DNA of 64,000 nucleotides from Cydia pomonella (taxonomy: Eukaryota; Arthropoda; Insecta; Lepidoptera; Tortricidae). The stretch is taken from positions 2,598,832-2,662,831 of the forward strand of contig NC_084722.1 in assembly GCF_033807575.1 (NCBI RefSeq). Direction: 5' to 3'. The position numbers and the translations under genes were made by a program. Shown here in pieces: positions 1 through 12,112 of this stretch. How positions within the stretch are numbered: the stretch's first letter is position 1; each line of letters begins with the position of its first letter. The notes under the pieces were generated by a model. That model ran no database searches. It had not been told where the DNA came from and saw only the letters and a program-made list of their open reading frames with translations.

Positions 1-690
1 ATCACTACTTTTCGCGCGTTTACCTAAACGTCCATCAGAAAAAAAAATCATTATTAATTAAGTGAGTCTGTTTTTAAAAAAGTTTTTAATATAATGAAAG
101 ATAACAAGACGTGCTAAAAGAAACCAGTACTTGTTATTTTTAATAGTTAACAAAAGGTGTACAATTTCATGCGCTTAATCTATCAATTTGACATTTTTGC
201 GACTAAAATCGATAACGGCCTCTTAAAGTGCAATTTTAAAGTAACTAGTGTTAAAATGATATGAAACTTATCTTGCTGTAAATTTTTTTTTTCTTATATT
301 TACTAGATGATTACGGTTTTAGTTACTTTAATAACAATATTATATTGATAGATGTGTAAATGCAAACTTGTATGACATTTAAATGACGACTGTCACTCTT
401 TAGTTATAATTTTTGTTACCCTTTGATTACTGCGATTTTTAAAGAATTAAAAAAGTTTGATGTTGCTTATTTAATGTACAAGTTCATTTCGCTTTGAAAT
501 GATACATGTTTGATTTTTTTATTTAATATGATTAGTAAATATATCTTGTTTAATGTTTATAAGTAGTTTATTTTAATTATTTTGTTTTGTCGATGTTTCT
601 ATAACGTGCTGTTGATTACTTTTAAAGGTTACTGACGAAAATAAGGACACAATCAATAATAATGCAAAATCAATGTTTTTTATTTCATAA
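1..690. other. AT-rich sequence, nothing recognised
   Basis: Strongly AT-rich, with many stops in all frames. I see no splice-bounded coding segment, repeat boundary or RNA gene here. Confidence 0.6.
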
Positions 691-783
691 ACGTATAACC
701 GGTAATTTACCGGTTAACCGGTTAGTGGGACCTCGCGTCGGTAAATTACCGGTAATGAAAAACGCCCGGTTATTGCATTCCCT
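691..783. mobile_element. hAT-like element end (fragment)
   Basis: The block carries nested ACCGGTAATTTACCGGT-type palindromes and ends in TTGCATTCCCTA, which resembles an inverted terminus of a hAT-type element. The same terminal string occurs near 27,510-27,521. I find no matching left end, so this is called only as a fragment. Confidence 0.35.
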
Positions 784-1510
784 AGTACACTTGCCTAATA
801 AGGGTCTGTTTACGTATTGATTAGTGTTTAGTACGAGTGTATACATTTGCTACTAAACTAAGACAGAAGCCGTTTCGTAAGCGGGCAGAGCTGCGGGAAT
901 AGTTAGCCTCTATTTAAATTAAATAATTAATTTGTAATTGGCTCTGTAATTCTATTGGAAGTTCTAGATATATATAGCGCTGTTGGTTTTCCATATACTA
1001 AAATAAAATAAAATAAAATAAAACCTAACAAGAACATATCCAACCATCTTTTGCTTAAATTGAAGTACTCAGTTTGATAAACTGCAGGCGATAAATAACA
1101 ATACACATTTACACATGGATGTTGAGTGCTAAAACACGTTACAAGATAATAATTCGTACCTGCGTTATATTGGTAATACATACATTCCTCTACGTCATGG
1201 AAAACATAATATATAAATCTTATTTTTTAGATATTGAAGTATTTGAAGTTCGCGTCTTTTCTTTCAAAATTTTCAAATAGGAGTTTTATAGTGCCTATAT
1301 TTTGCTGGGTTCAGCACATTCAGCATAATCGTCCCTACGTATGTATTAATGTAAATTACTTGTTAAAGTACAGTCGAGGAAATTGACTCTTTAGCAGTTA
1401 ACGTGTCACGTTACAATGGACAGTTCTTACCATAAGTATGTACAGCCAAATTTACTTGAACCGCAAGTTGCTAAAGAATCAATTTCCGCGACCGTACATA
1501 ATAATCACGC
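784..1510. other. Non-coding, short AAATA run
   Basis: No gene seen. A short (AAATA)n-type run lies near 999-1022. The open frame on the minus strand at 927-1181 has no recognisable protein pattern and looks like chance. Confidence 0.5.
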
Positions 1511-1770
1511 CTATTTCCCGGAGGGGCAAGCATAGACCATGGATTTCCACGTGCTACGATCCTGACATACCTCTTTCGCTTCCTTCACTTTCATAACATT
1601 CCTCATATACGCTCGCCGGTATAGGGTGCTCTTGACCTGGCCTTTCTTCAGGATTTTCCCGATTAGAAAGTCCGCCGAGGTCTACCCCTTCCAGCTCTCT
1701 CTTCTACTTCTTCCTTAGGTAAACTATACTACACCCTTATTGTTAGCCTTCTTTCACTCACTTGTTAACA
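1511..1770 (-). mobile_element. LINE 3' fragment, RTE-like C-terminus (copy 1)
   Basis: Read on the minus strand, the end translates as EAKEVCQDRSTWKS... followed by ...YACPSGK and a stop. This resembles the C-terminal tail of RTE-like LINE polyproteins ('QDR..W...V'). A second copy in the same orientation is at 9,859-10,100. Several frame breaks upstream show it is dead. The clade name is inferred from memory of the family. Confidence 0.6.
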
Positions 1771-2335
1771 TTTCAAACATAAAAGGATGAATTAATAATA
1801 TTTGGCTCAAAGGTCTAATTTCTCTCTATTTCTTGCATATTCGATCAATAGAGTAGAGAGGCTATGCGCTTGGCGAGGAACAGAAGCCTATGGAGGATGT
1901 CACGAGCCTCAGTATTAGAGGGACCGACTGAAGAAGAAGAGAGGCATCTAGCGAGACCTAGTTGTATGAATTGTCTAGTTTCTAAACTCCAACCACACTA
2001 AGTTTGCCCGAACTTGGCAGTGACAATGTTTACATACATACATACAAGGAGCGCAATACTTGAGATAACATTTGGTAAGAAAAATAACGTGTTCGGCCAC
2101 TATATCGATGACATCTCTTAGGGTCGGTCGAACTAAACCGTCTGTCATCGTAAATGCGTTTGCTAAATTTTATTGTATGGGAAGTTCCATACCTCACTAC
2201 AGAGTGACGTTCATCAGCCCGCTAAATTTAGTTGGAGCAAGTGACCCTTAGTGCTCGCCTCTACTTAATGAAACGTCGCTGCAAACGATCATTATATAAA
2301 AAACTAAAGAATCGATGTAAATAAAGTATTCAGTA
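1771..2335. other. Non-coding, nothing recognised
   Basis: No supported gene or repeat boundary was found in this stretch. Confidence 0.5.
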
Positions 2336-2518
2336 CCCCTAGTGTAAATTTATTCGATAGCGAAACGTGTCGTACGCGTTTGCGTTAAGTCTCCTTTAGT
2401 GTAGGATTTAGAAACAGCGCTAAGCGGAACGTTTTGGAAACTCAAAATCCCATACAAAATGAGACTTAACGCGAACGCGTACGTGACGTTACGCCATCGA
2501 ATAAATTTACACTAGGGG
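2336..2518. mobile_element. Foldback MITE with TA duplication
   Basis: The ends are inverted copies starting CCCCTAGTGTAAATTTATTC on the left and the complement of that on the right, with further inverted similarity inward (CGTACGCGTT.GCGTTAAGTCT). Both ends are flanked by TA (2334-2335 and 2519-2520), as expected for Tc1/mariner-type target duplication. It has no coding capacity. Confidence 0.75.
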
Positions 2519-3867
2519 TACTGGTGGTTAAGAACAAAGTACAAAAGTAAACGAACTCGTCAGTCAATGTTTGAACAAAAGCGATGCAATGTTATGACTA
2601 CACGAGCATTAAACATGGTTGTGCAGATTAGATCCCAGGAGATTCGTTATTTCAACAATCTATAAAACGGGGATTGTGTTGTTAGAAAACGATATTGACT
2701 GACTGATTAGTCTGAATTTCGAATATTGAAATTACGAAAAATTTACATTAATTTCAAAATCTCGCTGACATAACATGATATGTCGTGTAAGCGTGACCTC
2801 AGGTCTGGCAGTGATACCTACAGTTCTGGTGGCACTAAACATTAAACTGTAGCACATAGTAGTTTATAAAAAACTACAAGTCTGACAGTATTCCAATGGG
2901 ATGATGACATATATTCGAAGCTGGGTCTTACTTATAAGACAATCGTCCAATATTTAGAAGGGTGTTTTCACATAACCGTGTACCATTAATGGCCGGTTAG
3001 CAATCGTCACAAAACGGACGGTTAATGTCAAGCCCATAAATTTGGTTAAGAAAGTTACAGTTAGGTATGACTTAAACACACCAACACACACACACACACA
3101 TCGTCCAATATAAAAACGATAAAAGTGCTCCTCGTATATAATGGTTTATACTTAAAGGAGGTTACTCAAAATTGGCCTTTTTAAGTTAGTACCTATATAA
3201 AATGTCTCAAAACAAAGGCATTTACCACATGTAGCCAAGTTTACTTGTTAAGAAAATTTAATAAAATCTTCTTATGGGGCCCAAGGCAGGTTGATATATT
3301 AATACTCGTATATTCATCTGTTATCCTTATTTGTTTTTCTCGTTCATTACGATTAGATATTCAGAAACATTATCTAATTAGTATAAAAAGTAAATAAGCT
3401 AATTGCCGAGCAAATTTCTCACTAATGAGGATAGCCAAGGCGGCCTTTGTACTATTCATACAATAAACATGCATCGATGGAATGTCGCGTCATGCTTAAA
3501 TGCATCGTACTTTTATCATCTGTACGTTCTTTAGTGACGGCGGCGATAAGCGAGAAGCTTTTTGTGATGAGCTAGTGTTATCGAGTGTATTCGCTATTTG
3601 AAATAGTCCTCGCCGACAGTCAGCGTAAAAATTCGATAGGTATAACAAGTTTTCTCTACGAGTATAGCTGGTCCGATGGGAGTCTTATGGCTCCTCCACA
3701 CCATGGGCCATACTGGTCCACTAAGATGGGTAAGGGGATGGGTAGTGGTGTCGAATGGCTTATGGCGCAGCGGGATGGCGATGGGATGGCCACGGTGTCG
3801 GTTTTTCATCCCCACATCAAAGGTACGCACCTACACGTGTCCCATTCCATAATGCGTGCTCACAACC
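2519..3867. other. Non-coding, CA microsatellite
   Basis: A (CA)n run lies near 3084-3100. Around 3,660-3,830 there are degenerate ATGG-rich stretches that resemble the unit of the neighbouring 57-bp array and may be its decayed edge. No gene is supported. Confidence 0.5.
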
Positions 3868-4153
3868 ATCGCATGGCCATCTCGCTGGTACAACGCTGGG
3901 CCATTGTGTAGAGGAGCCATAACTATCGCATGGCCATCTCGCTGGTACAGCGCTGGGCCATTGTGTAGAGGAGCCATAACTATCGCATGGCCATCTTGCT
4001 GGTACAGCGCTGGGCCATTGTGTAGAGGAGCCATAACTATCGCATGGCCATCTTGCTGGTACAGCGCTGGGCCATTGTGTAGAGGAGCCATAACTATCGC
4101 ATGGCCATCTCGCTGGTACAGCGCTGGGACATCGTATAGAGGAGCCATACAAA
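3868..4153. repeat. Minisatellite, 57-bp unit, five copies
   Basis: ATCGCATGGCCAT recurs at 3868, 3925, 3982, 4039 and 4096, an exact 57-bp spacing. The copies differ at only a few bases. Because 57 is a multiple of three, several frames stay open on both strands and give 19-residue repeating translations (for example HAIVMAPLHNGPALYQ on the minus strand). I regard these frames as a consequence of the period, not as a gene. Confidence 0.95.
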
Positions 4154-5084
4154 TTTAGTATGCCGGGGTCTGTTTTTATAACCGCTGTTTTTTAATAAAA
4201 TAAGTCCAATCGCATCCCAAGACGACAGTTCGATGTTCCTCATTATTATAACCAATGTATTTCGTTTTATACTACAAACGTTTTAACCCGCGGTCCACTT
4301 AATAAGATACGAAACTTTTGCTGCTGTGCCAGTCGCTTTCGATTGTCTTATTTTCTGTCCACGACCCGTAGTAGTTAATAGAGACCCCTGAGGCCCTGAA
4401 AAATCGTCATCTGCTTGTCTATCACTTATGCATATTCGAGTGATAGAAACAGAACGAAATTTCGTTTTTCGCGGTACGCCCTCTGGCCTTAACCACATCG
4501 CTACTCAAACTCATAAATCTTATTCTACGTCATATCACATTAGTAAGATGACAAGCAATTGTCCCGCACATAAATGTCGACATTGAACGGGTTGCGTCGA
4601 TGGGTGTGTCCGCATCAAGCCAATTGTATCGCATTGTAACGGATCACGTCGGCTGACTGTTTATAAGCCCTATTGTAAACACATAGGGTCTAATGATGAT
4701 CAGCTAATACTGATGTTAGTAGTAATACTACTAACTAGCAATTTGTCAACCTTAATTCAAGGACGTTAAGGTCCAACAATGGTCATTTAGAGTGAAGCTT
4801 GGTTTATTGAGGTTAATTTGTGTTTGAGCAGCTATATCAATTATAGAAACAGATTTTTCGCTGAGTATACAAGGCACGTGTTTGGCTGAAGAAGAAAATA
4901 TGCAAATTATATAGAACAAATAAATACTTAGTACCTGGGCGACCGAGCTTAGCTCGGTTATAACTATGTATTGTAATATGGTGGTGTATCTTAACTACAT
5001 TTTTTTACTAATTTAAACTTGTCTAAAACAATAAAAATTATATATGAACTTGAACATATAAAAAAAAAAACAAAAGTTAGTCAC
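4154..5084. other. Non-coding, nothing recognised with confidence
   Basis: The minus-strand open frame at 4283-4498 has no recognisable family pattern. No repeat boundary was defined. Confidence 0.45.
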
Positions 5085-5360
5085 CGGGCGAGATTCGAAC
5101 CCGTAACACTCGTTTAGCAGTCCACGTCATAACCCGCTGGACCAGACGGACAGTGGACGGCAACACGAAATTAGCGACCATATTCTGCGTCGAAAGAAAA
5201 ACGCATGAAAACTCGAAAACACGCGTTTTCTCAAACATAAGGCTAATCTAGATAGATTGTATACCCCCAAAAACCCCCATATACCAAATTTCAGCGAAAT
5301 CGTTAGAGCCGTTTCCGAGATCACAGAAATATATATATATATATATATATATATACAAGA
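5085..5360 (-). mobile_element. tRNA-like repeat (SINE-type head) with TA microsatellite
   Basis: On the minus strand a tRNA-like head has box-A-like TGGTCCAGCGGG and box-B-like GGGTTCGAATCTC, with ACTGCTAAA between them, reminiscent of a serine tRNA. There is no proper variable arm or closed acceptor stem, so it is a SINE or other repeat rather than a tRNA gene. A (TA)n run of about 26 bp lies at 5330-5355. Confidence 0.5.
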
Positions 5361-5808
5361 ATTGCTCGTTTAAAGGTATAAGATTAGAGGTCATACAGTA
5401 ACTGTACAAATACTAAACTAAATAAATAACTAGCTTAAATCAAAAACAGGCCTTTGAGGCATTGTACCAAGGTTGCTGGCGGCATTTCCTCGTTGTATCG
5501 CAATGCTGATACGTTGTGCGAGGAAGCCGCCAGCTCTTCGGTCACCAGTAACGTCAACCAGACCTTCGCGATTTCTCCAAAAAACTTGTGCGCGCTGGGA
5601 ACTGATGGACCTAGAGTTTGAACGCCAAATAGTACTCTCTACCGAGGCTCTTATATTTATTACTTAATTAAGTTTCAGTACTTAATTATTTATTTGATTA
5701 TCAATAATCCTGGGTCAAAAGTTTTTTCGCTGTCTTGTTTCTTACCACTCAGCTCTGTCACGCTTATATCGGTGGCTTCAGTCAAATAAATAAAAAAAAG
5801 TCTTTATA
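5361..5808. other. Non-coding, nothing recognised
   Basis: No supported gene. The open frame at 5473-5667 has no recognisable protein pattern. Confidence 0.45.
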
Positions 5809-6014
5809 GGGAGCGTGCATGAACTATAGGAGGCAGCACAGGAGCAGTCAGATTTTTGGCGCGAGGCGTAAATGTGATGTTTATTGTTCCGATGTCGCCC
5901 ACAAGATGGCAGAACCTACTATGCACAAGAACACACGTGACGTGTAAATTTACACGTTTATTGTTCCGATTCAGGCCAAAAGATGGCAGACCCTCCAACG
6001 CGCACGGTCCCTAT
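5809..6014 (-). repeat. Dispersed repeat 'GCCATCTTGTGG' family, copy 1
   Basis: Its reverse complement matches 47,809-48,000 closely, including CGTTGGAGGGTCTGCCATCT, a CTTGTGCATAGTAGGTTCTG segment and a GCCATCTTGTGGGC segment. Related pieces lie at 51,143-51,180 and 61,761-61,880. It is an interspersed non-coding repeat of unknown class. Confidence 0.7.
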
Positions 6015-6182
6015 AGCTGTAGATTATAAACGTATTGAGAAAAATTTAAAACCAATAATCATCTCATACAAGTAAGTTATATAAGTAGTACTTATGTAGT
6101 ATGTGTGTTTAATAGTCTCCATTTTTAGCTCCTTGCACTACCTGTTGACTTTTGTATGAGTTCTACATTTCCTGCTACCTAA

Positions 6183-6332
6183 AGGTTGTCTGGAAGAGAT
6201 CGTTTTTTAGCGATAAAACCGCCTGTTGTGACCAGGTTCTATTTTCTTTAAAAATGTATTTGTAGTTTTACATGTATGTAAAATGTATAATTGTTGGTGC
6301 AATAAAGAATATTTACTTACTTACTCATACAA
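6183..6332 (+). mobile_element. LINE 3' end with (TTAC)n tail
   Basis: GGTTGTCTGGAAGAGATCG and TTTTTAGCGATAAAACCGCC are shared with 27,053-27,182. The copy ends GTGCAATAAAGAATATTTAC followed by TTAC repeats. This layout is typical of CR1/jockey-group LINE 3' ends with short tandem tails. It has no coding part. Confidence 0.65.
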
Positions 6333-6559
6333 AAAGCTACACTCCGTCACATTTTTTGGTCGTCAAAAAACAAGACAACAATAAGAATTTTGACCCACCT
6401 TCATAATTTTTCGACATGTGTAAAATAAACTGCATCAATGTAACAAGTATACTACGTCTTGTGAGTCTGTCTTAGCATAACTTAAATGTCAACAAATATA
6501 TCCCTCCGCCATTTTGAAAAAAATCCAAAAACGGCAGCGACAAAATATCCTAAAGTGGC

Positions 6560-6690
6560 TGATAGACGGGCGAGTAAGTTCGCGAACTGACGGGCGAGTA
6601 AGTTCGCGTTAGGCTGACACACGAGCGAAAAAGGTCGTTGAGCTGTAAGTTCGCGAACTTACTCGCACGTCTATCCGGGACTTTACATTT
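6560..6690. repeat. Inverted and direct repeats of GCGAGTAAGTTCGCG
   Basis: GGGCGAGTAAGTTCGCG occurs twice directly (about 6568 and 6592) and once inverted (about 6645-6668). This could form a hairpin. It is probably part of a foldback element whose outer limits I could not define. Confidence 0.55.
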
Positions 6691-7992
6691 ATCAGACCTG
6701 CTTACAGATCTCGAAAATCTATTGATCAGAACAGCACGACCGGCATGCGAAAGCATTTTTGCCCAACAAACGCACACGCTTCACTCGCGCTTAGTGCTCG
6801 CTCAGTCAATACATCAATGTACAAGTTGAATTAATTCCCAAAACTTCGTAAAAAGCTCATAATTCTTTTGAAATTTAATTTAAAACTGGGACAGCAACAC
6901 TTTCGATATAAATACACGACTATATTTAACATACAGTTTAATTTGCATTTCCATTAAACATGAGGATTCAGAACTTCGCTCCCAATCTCTTTGTCCCTTT
7001 ATTTGAGTGATTCAGGGCTTGGACCTCTTCCAAGCTTTGTATGTTTACATCACAAAAGAAAATAAGTAACCTATTTAAAACACTTGAATTTAATTACTAA
7101 GGATCGGTCATAAAGCTTAGTTTAGAATGTAACCTTGTACAAAGTCTACATCGTAATAGGAAATTGGTATTTAATTGAAAATACTTGAATTTGAGTTCTA
7201 GAGAGGGATGTTAAGTCTTAGATTAAAATGTATTGTGATATGTATTTGTGATTTAAACTCTATATTTTCATTGAATAATAAGGGAATCTGGTGTAAGTTA
7301 TGGTTTTCATTATCTTGGAGTACTCTTTGTTTATTATTGTATACATATGTTTATGCGTCATTAGTTGTTTGTACGCCATCAAATATATATCGGACCGAGG
7401 CGTTCACAAATATCTGAACTATGACAAGATGTTAAAGTGCATGTTCACATATTTTTGAGCACCTTGGCCGCTCCGATATACCTGATGGTGACTGTATATT
7501 AGCTTTAGGGAAAGTTTTGTGTCGAATAGGTGCTTGTTATACAAAACTGACGGTCACTGTCAAACCCAATACATTTTGCCAGAAAAGTGTTCGTCAGACA
7601 TGACATACTTAATTCGCAATTTAAAGGACCTACGTATTAAAATGCCCTAAAGGTTGTGTCAGATATTTACGCCTGCTTCGATTTTATTACACTCACTCGC
7701 TCATTGAAGACTTACTTTTCGTGATCATATTGAGGCTCTGGCTGCCGACTGTTTTTATGTAGGCACCTACATATCGAGGAAAATAGGTTTGTTATTAATA
7801 AATAGGTACAACAACACCTTTATTGTTATTATATTTTACATAATTGCGGTTATGTGATCATGCTATACTCATGTTACAAGTATTGTAACTTAAGGAATCC
7901 TTTTGATGACATAGCATCATTCATGACATTATATTGTTTTATTATTATAAATGGAGAAAGGGAACACTGGGGTTAAGTCTTAAGTTGACAAT
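6691..7992. other. Non-coding, nothing recognised
   Basis: AT-rich sequence with no supported gene, RNA or repeat boundary. Confidence 0.45.
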
Positions 7993-8130
7993 CAGTGGTG
8001 GCCGAACGTGAATTAGAATTGACAATTAACCATTACAAATTGAACCGTAAACCGTAACGGACGGTTACAGTTTTGCGGTTCAATTTGTATTGGTTGATGG
8101 TCAATTTTAATTAACTTTCGGCCAATATTG
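7993..8130. mobile_element. hAT-type foldback MITE, family M1 copy 1
   Basis: A nearly complete palindrome with a CGTAACGGACGGTTACAG centre and ends CAGTGGTGGCCGAACG / CGGCCAATATTG. It is flanked by a perfect 8-bp duplication TTGACAAT (7985-7992 and 8131-8138). An 8-bp duplication and CAGTG... ends fit the hAT superfamily. Other copies: 11,983; 47,404; 62,397; remnant near 56,729. Confidence 0.9.
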
Positions 8131-8232
8131 TTGACAATGTCCTTTTTAGACTTGAACCATAATTCTTTTGATACTTATAATATTTATATGCACAAAAGTT
8201 TTGTTGTTTTATGTCGAAAGTACTGTAGTTTA

Positions 8233-8468
8233 ACGACCGTTCTGGCCCAGTGGGTTTTGTGACCCTGCCTATGAAGCCGATGGTCCTGGGTTCGAATCTC
8301 GGTAAGGGCATTTGTTTGTGTGAGTTAGCACAGATATTTGTTCCTAAGTCTTAGGTGTTTTCTATGTATTTGTGTAATATATGTGCTCACGTCACAAGCC
8401 TTCTTAAACTTACTGTGGGACTTAGTCAATCTGTGTAACAATGTCCCATACTATTTATTAATTAATTT
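8233..8468 (+). mobile_element. tRNA-derived SINE, family S1 copy 1
   Basis: The head has box-A-like TGGCCCAGTGGG and box-B-like GGGTTCGAATCTC. The body ends in CTTACTGTGGGACTTAGTCA and a TATTTATTAATTAA tail. The same order is seen at 42,351-42,623 (minus) and 48,010-48,272 (plus). Confidence 0.85.
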
Positions 8469-8809
8469 AGTATACAGTTGACACATTGTGACGTGTAAAC
8501 AACACAAGTTCGCATTTTAGCAAGGCGCGCCATTTCCTAGACTTATCTATGTCAAGTCACTGCACTTTCCCCACTGCAGCGTACGTGACTTCGTTTTCCT
8601 TTAGTTAAATGATGACACGGACACTTAATTGTTTTATGAGGAAAATTACATAACAAGAATACCTATGTACTGATCTTTAAGGGGAAACATTAGTGGCAAT
8701 TTTTCTATACAAGCGTTATCGACATTTTCCTCTCTGGATTATGGCCCTAGATAATTTTTATATGAGTTCAATATTACCATTACCTGTGTCTGTACGTTTT
8801 GCTTTTTTG

Positions 8810-9190
8810 ATATCCCGGTTTTTATTAGAACAAGGTCACTTCAAACACCGCTAAAAACGGCCAAAAAATGCGCCATTAACAGACACCCAGCCTAGCCTTA
8901 CTAGCCTAGCATACAAAATCGGCATCAATAAACGCAAAAATCTAAACGGCCGTTCCCAAAATTTCATTACGATTGGTTTACTTTTGGAGGAGGAAAATAT
9001 CGAGAACGAAATCTCGATTTCTGAGACTTTTACGCAGGGTTTTCCCCCTAAGCTGCACTTGTCCTTATCGCACTAATTTTAAGAGCCACCCCCGTCAGCG
9101 AGACGCAGATATTTACCTAAAATTCTTAACACTGAGAAGGGGCTCAGCTGGTATGTCCTTTAAACTTAAATACTTAGTATCATCAGTGTT
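8810..9190 (+). repeat. Dispersed repeat E, copy 1
   Basis: Matches the reverse complement of 56,345-56,680 along most of its length, including CCAAAATTTCATTACG, CGAGAACGAAA.CTCGATTTC and GTCCTTATCGC. It was probably a transposed unit. The short open frame inside it is also partly open in the other copy, but shows no known domain. Confidence 0.7.
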
Positions 9191-9235
9191 CAAACAAGTT
9201 CAAACAAAGTCTTAATAATAATCTTGAATATAAGA

Positions 9236-9364
9236 AGATTTAGTAGCCACAGTAAATTTACTGCTTAAATTTATCTTTCGCGACACATGATTAAAACTTG
9301 AAAGATTGCAGTAAATTTACTGTGGCTCGAAGTTTTCTTTGACAATCCACCTCTATATCAAATT
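9236..9364. mobile_element. Foldback MITE family F, internally deleted copy
   Basis: GTAGCCACAGTAAATTTACT is followed about 80 bp later by its inverse, AGTAAATTTACTGTGGCT, then the shared GACAATCCACCTCTAT end. Related copies are at 16,371-16,624 and about 60,640-61,035. Confidence 0.7.
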
Positions 9365-9858
9365 CTCGTTGACCTTATAAAACAAAGTCGCGCGCCGCGT
9401 CTTTCTGTCTGTATGCCTGTATGTTCGTGATAAACTCAAATACTACTGGATGGAATATCTACTACTATCAATAGTGGTTCTTGAAGGTTTAGATGTATAA
9501 TTTGTTAAGGTTCTACCTGTGCGAAACCGGGGCGGGTCGCTAGTGTAGAATAAGGTAGAGCATTTATGTTCAACAATAGTTTTAGCGAAGCGTATAGTAA
9601 TCAATTTTATTTACATGCAACAAATGAATGAAACAAAAAGCTGTAACATTGTCATGTATATTGAGTGGTAATATTTATTTTATGACTTGCACATAAACCA
9701 GTACATAAATCGTATTGACACGAGGCGTTGTATATAAACTCCGTATAAGTATAAACACCTATGTAAAAGAAAGCAACTCGCATATTGACACCGAGATTTA
9801 TGAGAAATGCTAACATAGTTTTGTTTCTAGGTGTGATTCCATAAATACATACATACAC
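9365..9858. other. Non-coding, nothing recognised
   Basis: No supported feature. Confidence 0.4.
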
Positions 9859-10100
9859 CTATTTCCCGGAGGGTTAGGCAGAGACCACGGATTTCCACTT
9901 GCTACGATCCTGACATACCTCTTTCGCTTCCTGCACTTTCATAACTTTACACGCTCGCCGGTTTAGGGTACTCTTGACCTGGCCTTTCTTCAGGATCAGA
10001 GAAAGTCCTCCAAGGTCTACCCCTTCCAGCTCCCTCTTCTACTTCTCCCTTATGCGGGTGCATATTTGTTAGCCTTTTTTCACTCATTCATTCGACGTGT
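9859..10100 (-). mobile_element. LINE 3' fragment, RTE-like C-terminus (copy 2)
   Basis: Minus-strand translation near the end reads EAKEVCQDRSKWKSVVSA, followed by a stop, matching the copy at 1511-1770. Frameshifts and stops upstream make it non-functional. Confidence 0.6.
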
Positions 10101-10564
10101 CCAAACCATATCAACATTTAAACAAATTTACTGTCATGAAGAAACAGCTTTTATAAAAAAGCCTAAAGACGAAACATACAAATACATACCGCGGGACTCG
10201 TAAAGTTATGTATCGCGTCCGCTGCTGTTTCGTTGATGGGTGGAGTGGTGGAGTAATGGTAGTCACCCAAACACATGCCCCCCCGATTGAGAAAAATTTA
10301 ATGAAGGAAAAAAGGTGCCGACTATAAAGTGGGAATTATCGTACAGCTGCTAGTGGTCACGATTTAAAAAAAATTTCTTGCGATGTGAGAAATATTTAAT
10401 GTTTTTTTAAGCGATGTGACTCAATGGTCGCGTACTGTGCGGTTTAAGAAGAATTTCCTCTCCCGGACGCTTCGGCTGCGGAATGAGCTCGAGAGGCGAC
10501 AGTATGGGGTTCTTCAGGAGTTTACAGGTTTTTAAAGAGTCGGTAACGCCCATGTAATATTTCT

Positions 10565-10645
10565 GGTGTTCCAGGCGTCCATAGGCTATGGTGACTGCTT
10601 ACCAGTGGGCCGGATGATTGTATGCCACCGACGTGGTATAAAAAA
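10565..10645. mobile_element. CR1-like LINE 3' end fragment
   Basis: GACTGCTTACCAGTGGGCCGG... and GCCACCGACGTGGTATAAAA belong to a family also seen at 20,887, 28,405, 30,020, 31,366, 55,615, 55,930 and 60,340. It is non-coding. Confidence 0.6.
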
Positions 10646-10874
10646 GTTTGGACGAAGTGATATGTTAAATAACAATTCAAGATCACAGACATACGAATGT
10701 GTAAATCTGTTTCACTTTTATTTTCGGCCCGTGTAACCTCGTCCGAGAGAAAACTAAAATATAATGTGAGATTAGATTTAGATATCTACAAATAAATCTT
10801 AGACGACCGGTAAAGCCATTGGATAAATGCATTAAGGCAGAGTCTGATTTCAGGTGTCGTAGGTTCATCCAGCA

Positions 10875-11086
10875 CAAGGCTCGGAACCGGTTTTGAAAAT
10901 ACCGGTAAAACCGTTTTATATCGATTTTCTTCCGAACTTTTTTAAGAACTTTATTGTGACCTAAAAAACATAGACACCGGCCGGTTTTTATTGCTCTAAA
11001 CCGGTTTAAAAATAAGTTTTTCGTGCGAAACCGAAATTAAAAGTACATGATAACGGTTTGGAAATTTAACCAGTTTCCTAGCCTTA
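10875..11086. mobile_element. hAT-like MITE family C, copy 1
   Basis: Begins CAAGGCTCGGAACCGGTT and ends AACCAGTTTCCTAGCCTT, imperfect inverted ends shared with the element at 42,648-42,992, and both contain TTTTTATTGCTCTAAACCGG. No intact target duplication is seen here. Confidence 0.65.
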
Positions 11087-11982
11087 TTTTAGTTATTTTT
11101 AGATCACAATATAGTTGCCAAAAATGTAAGTAACAATCTTGAGGCTTTTATCTAGTGACTTCATCGATTCGAAACTTGATTTCTTGACTTTCACTAGATA
11201 GAAAAAACTCTAGAAGATAGGTCTAAACCGCACCTTAAAATTTTGTGACAATTTCTGCACAAAAGCTACAAAATTTTAAAAATATGAAAATTGATTCTAG
11301 AAATGCATAATTATAGTTATGATCGAACTCAACGTATACCTTTTATTTTTAAAATTACGAAAGAACAAAATCAAAAACATGTTATCCGCGATTCCGGGAA
11401 CGTTCCGCTCACGCTTACGCTCAGTGAGAGTGAGGGAATAACCTGAACCAATGGGGTCTTAATAATTGTTTTCAGATTTGTTGAATTGTTCAGTCAGATC
11501 AGATATATCAGAGCAGCCAAAGCGCTCAAAATCGGAACTTTCATTTTAACTCCTTTATCATCGTGATAATTCATGCTTTGTTTAGATATTTGTGAACACC
11601 TTGGCCTCTTCGATATATCTGATGGCTGTAAGCAATAAGGCATAATAATGATAGTAACCTAAACCCTTCGTGTTTAAACGAAGGACAGCACAGTAATTAA
11701 AGTATAAGGCCACTGGACATCCAAGAATTGCATCAACGGGAAAGATATAATTATATGTAAAACATTCTGCAATTATTTCTTCACGTCACTGCTAGAGTCG
11801 CTAGCAAGGTCAAGCGATCATAGTCCATGCCACAGTAAACAGGAATTGATTAGAAATGCGTAGACCTCTTCTAGAATATAAACACTAAACAATATTTATA
11901 CATTGTATGCCTATAATTTAATTTCTAATAAATATTTTTACAAGTCTATTATATATTCTACAGATATCAATAGTAGTAGTAG
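11087..11982. other. Non-coding, nothing recognised
   Basis: No supported gene or repeat boundary. Confidence 0.4.
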
Positions 11983-12112
11983 CAGTGTTGGCCAAACATT
12001 AATTAGAATTAATCATTAAAAATTGAACCGTAAACCGTAACGGACGGTTACAGTTTACGGTTCAATTTGTAATGGTCAATCGTCAATTCTAATTAACGTT
12101 CAGCCAACACTG
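11983..12112. mobile_element. hAT-type foldback MITE, family M1 copy 2
   Basis: CAGTGTTGGCCAAAC...GTTCAGCCAACACTG palindrome, flanked by the perfect 8-bp duplication AGTAGTAG (11975-11982 and 12113-12120). The left flank is itself a TAG repeat, so part of that match could be chance. The internal palindrome is the same as at 7,993. Confidence 0.88.

Noticed and set aside
3817..4158. Repetitive proteins encoded by the 57-bp array
   Set aside because: Open frames exist on both strands simply because the unit length is a multiple of three and lacks stops. There is no independent coding evidence.
5085..5155. Serine-like tRNA gene on the minus strand
   Set aside because: There is no matching acceptor stem or proper variable arm, and the flanks look like a repeat.
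8261..8310. tRNA genes at 8.26, 42.58, 44.64 and 48.05 kb
   Set aside because: A-box and B-box-like motifs are present, but the cloverleaf is incomplete and each is followed by a shared repeat body and tail, so these are SINEs.
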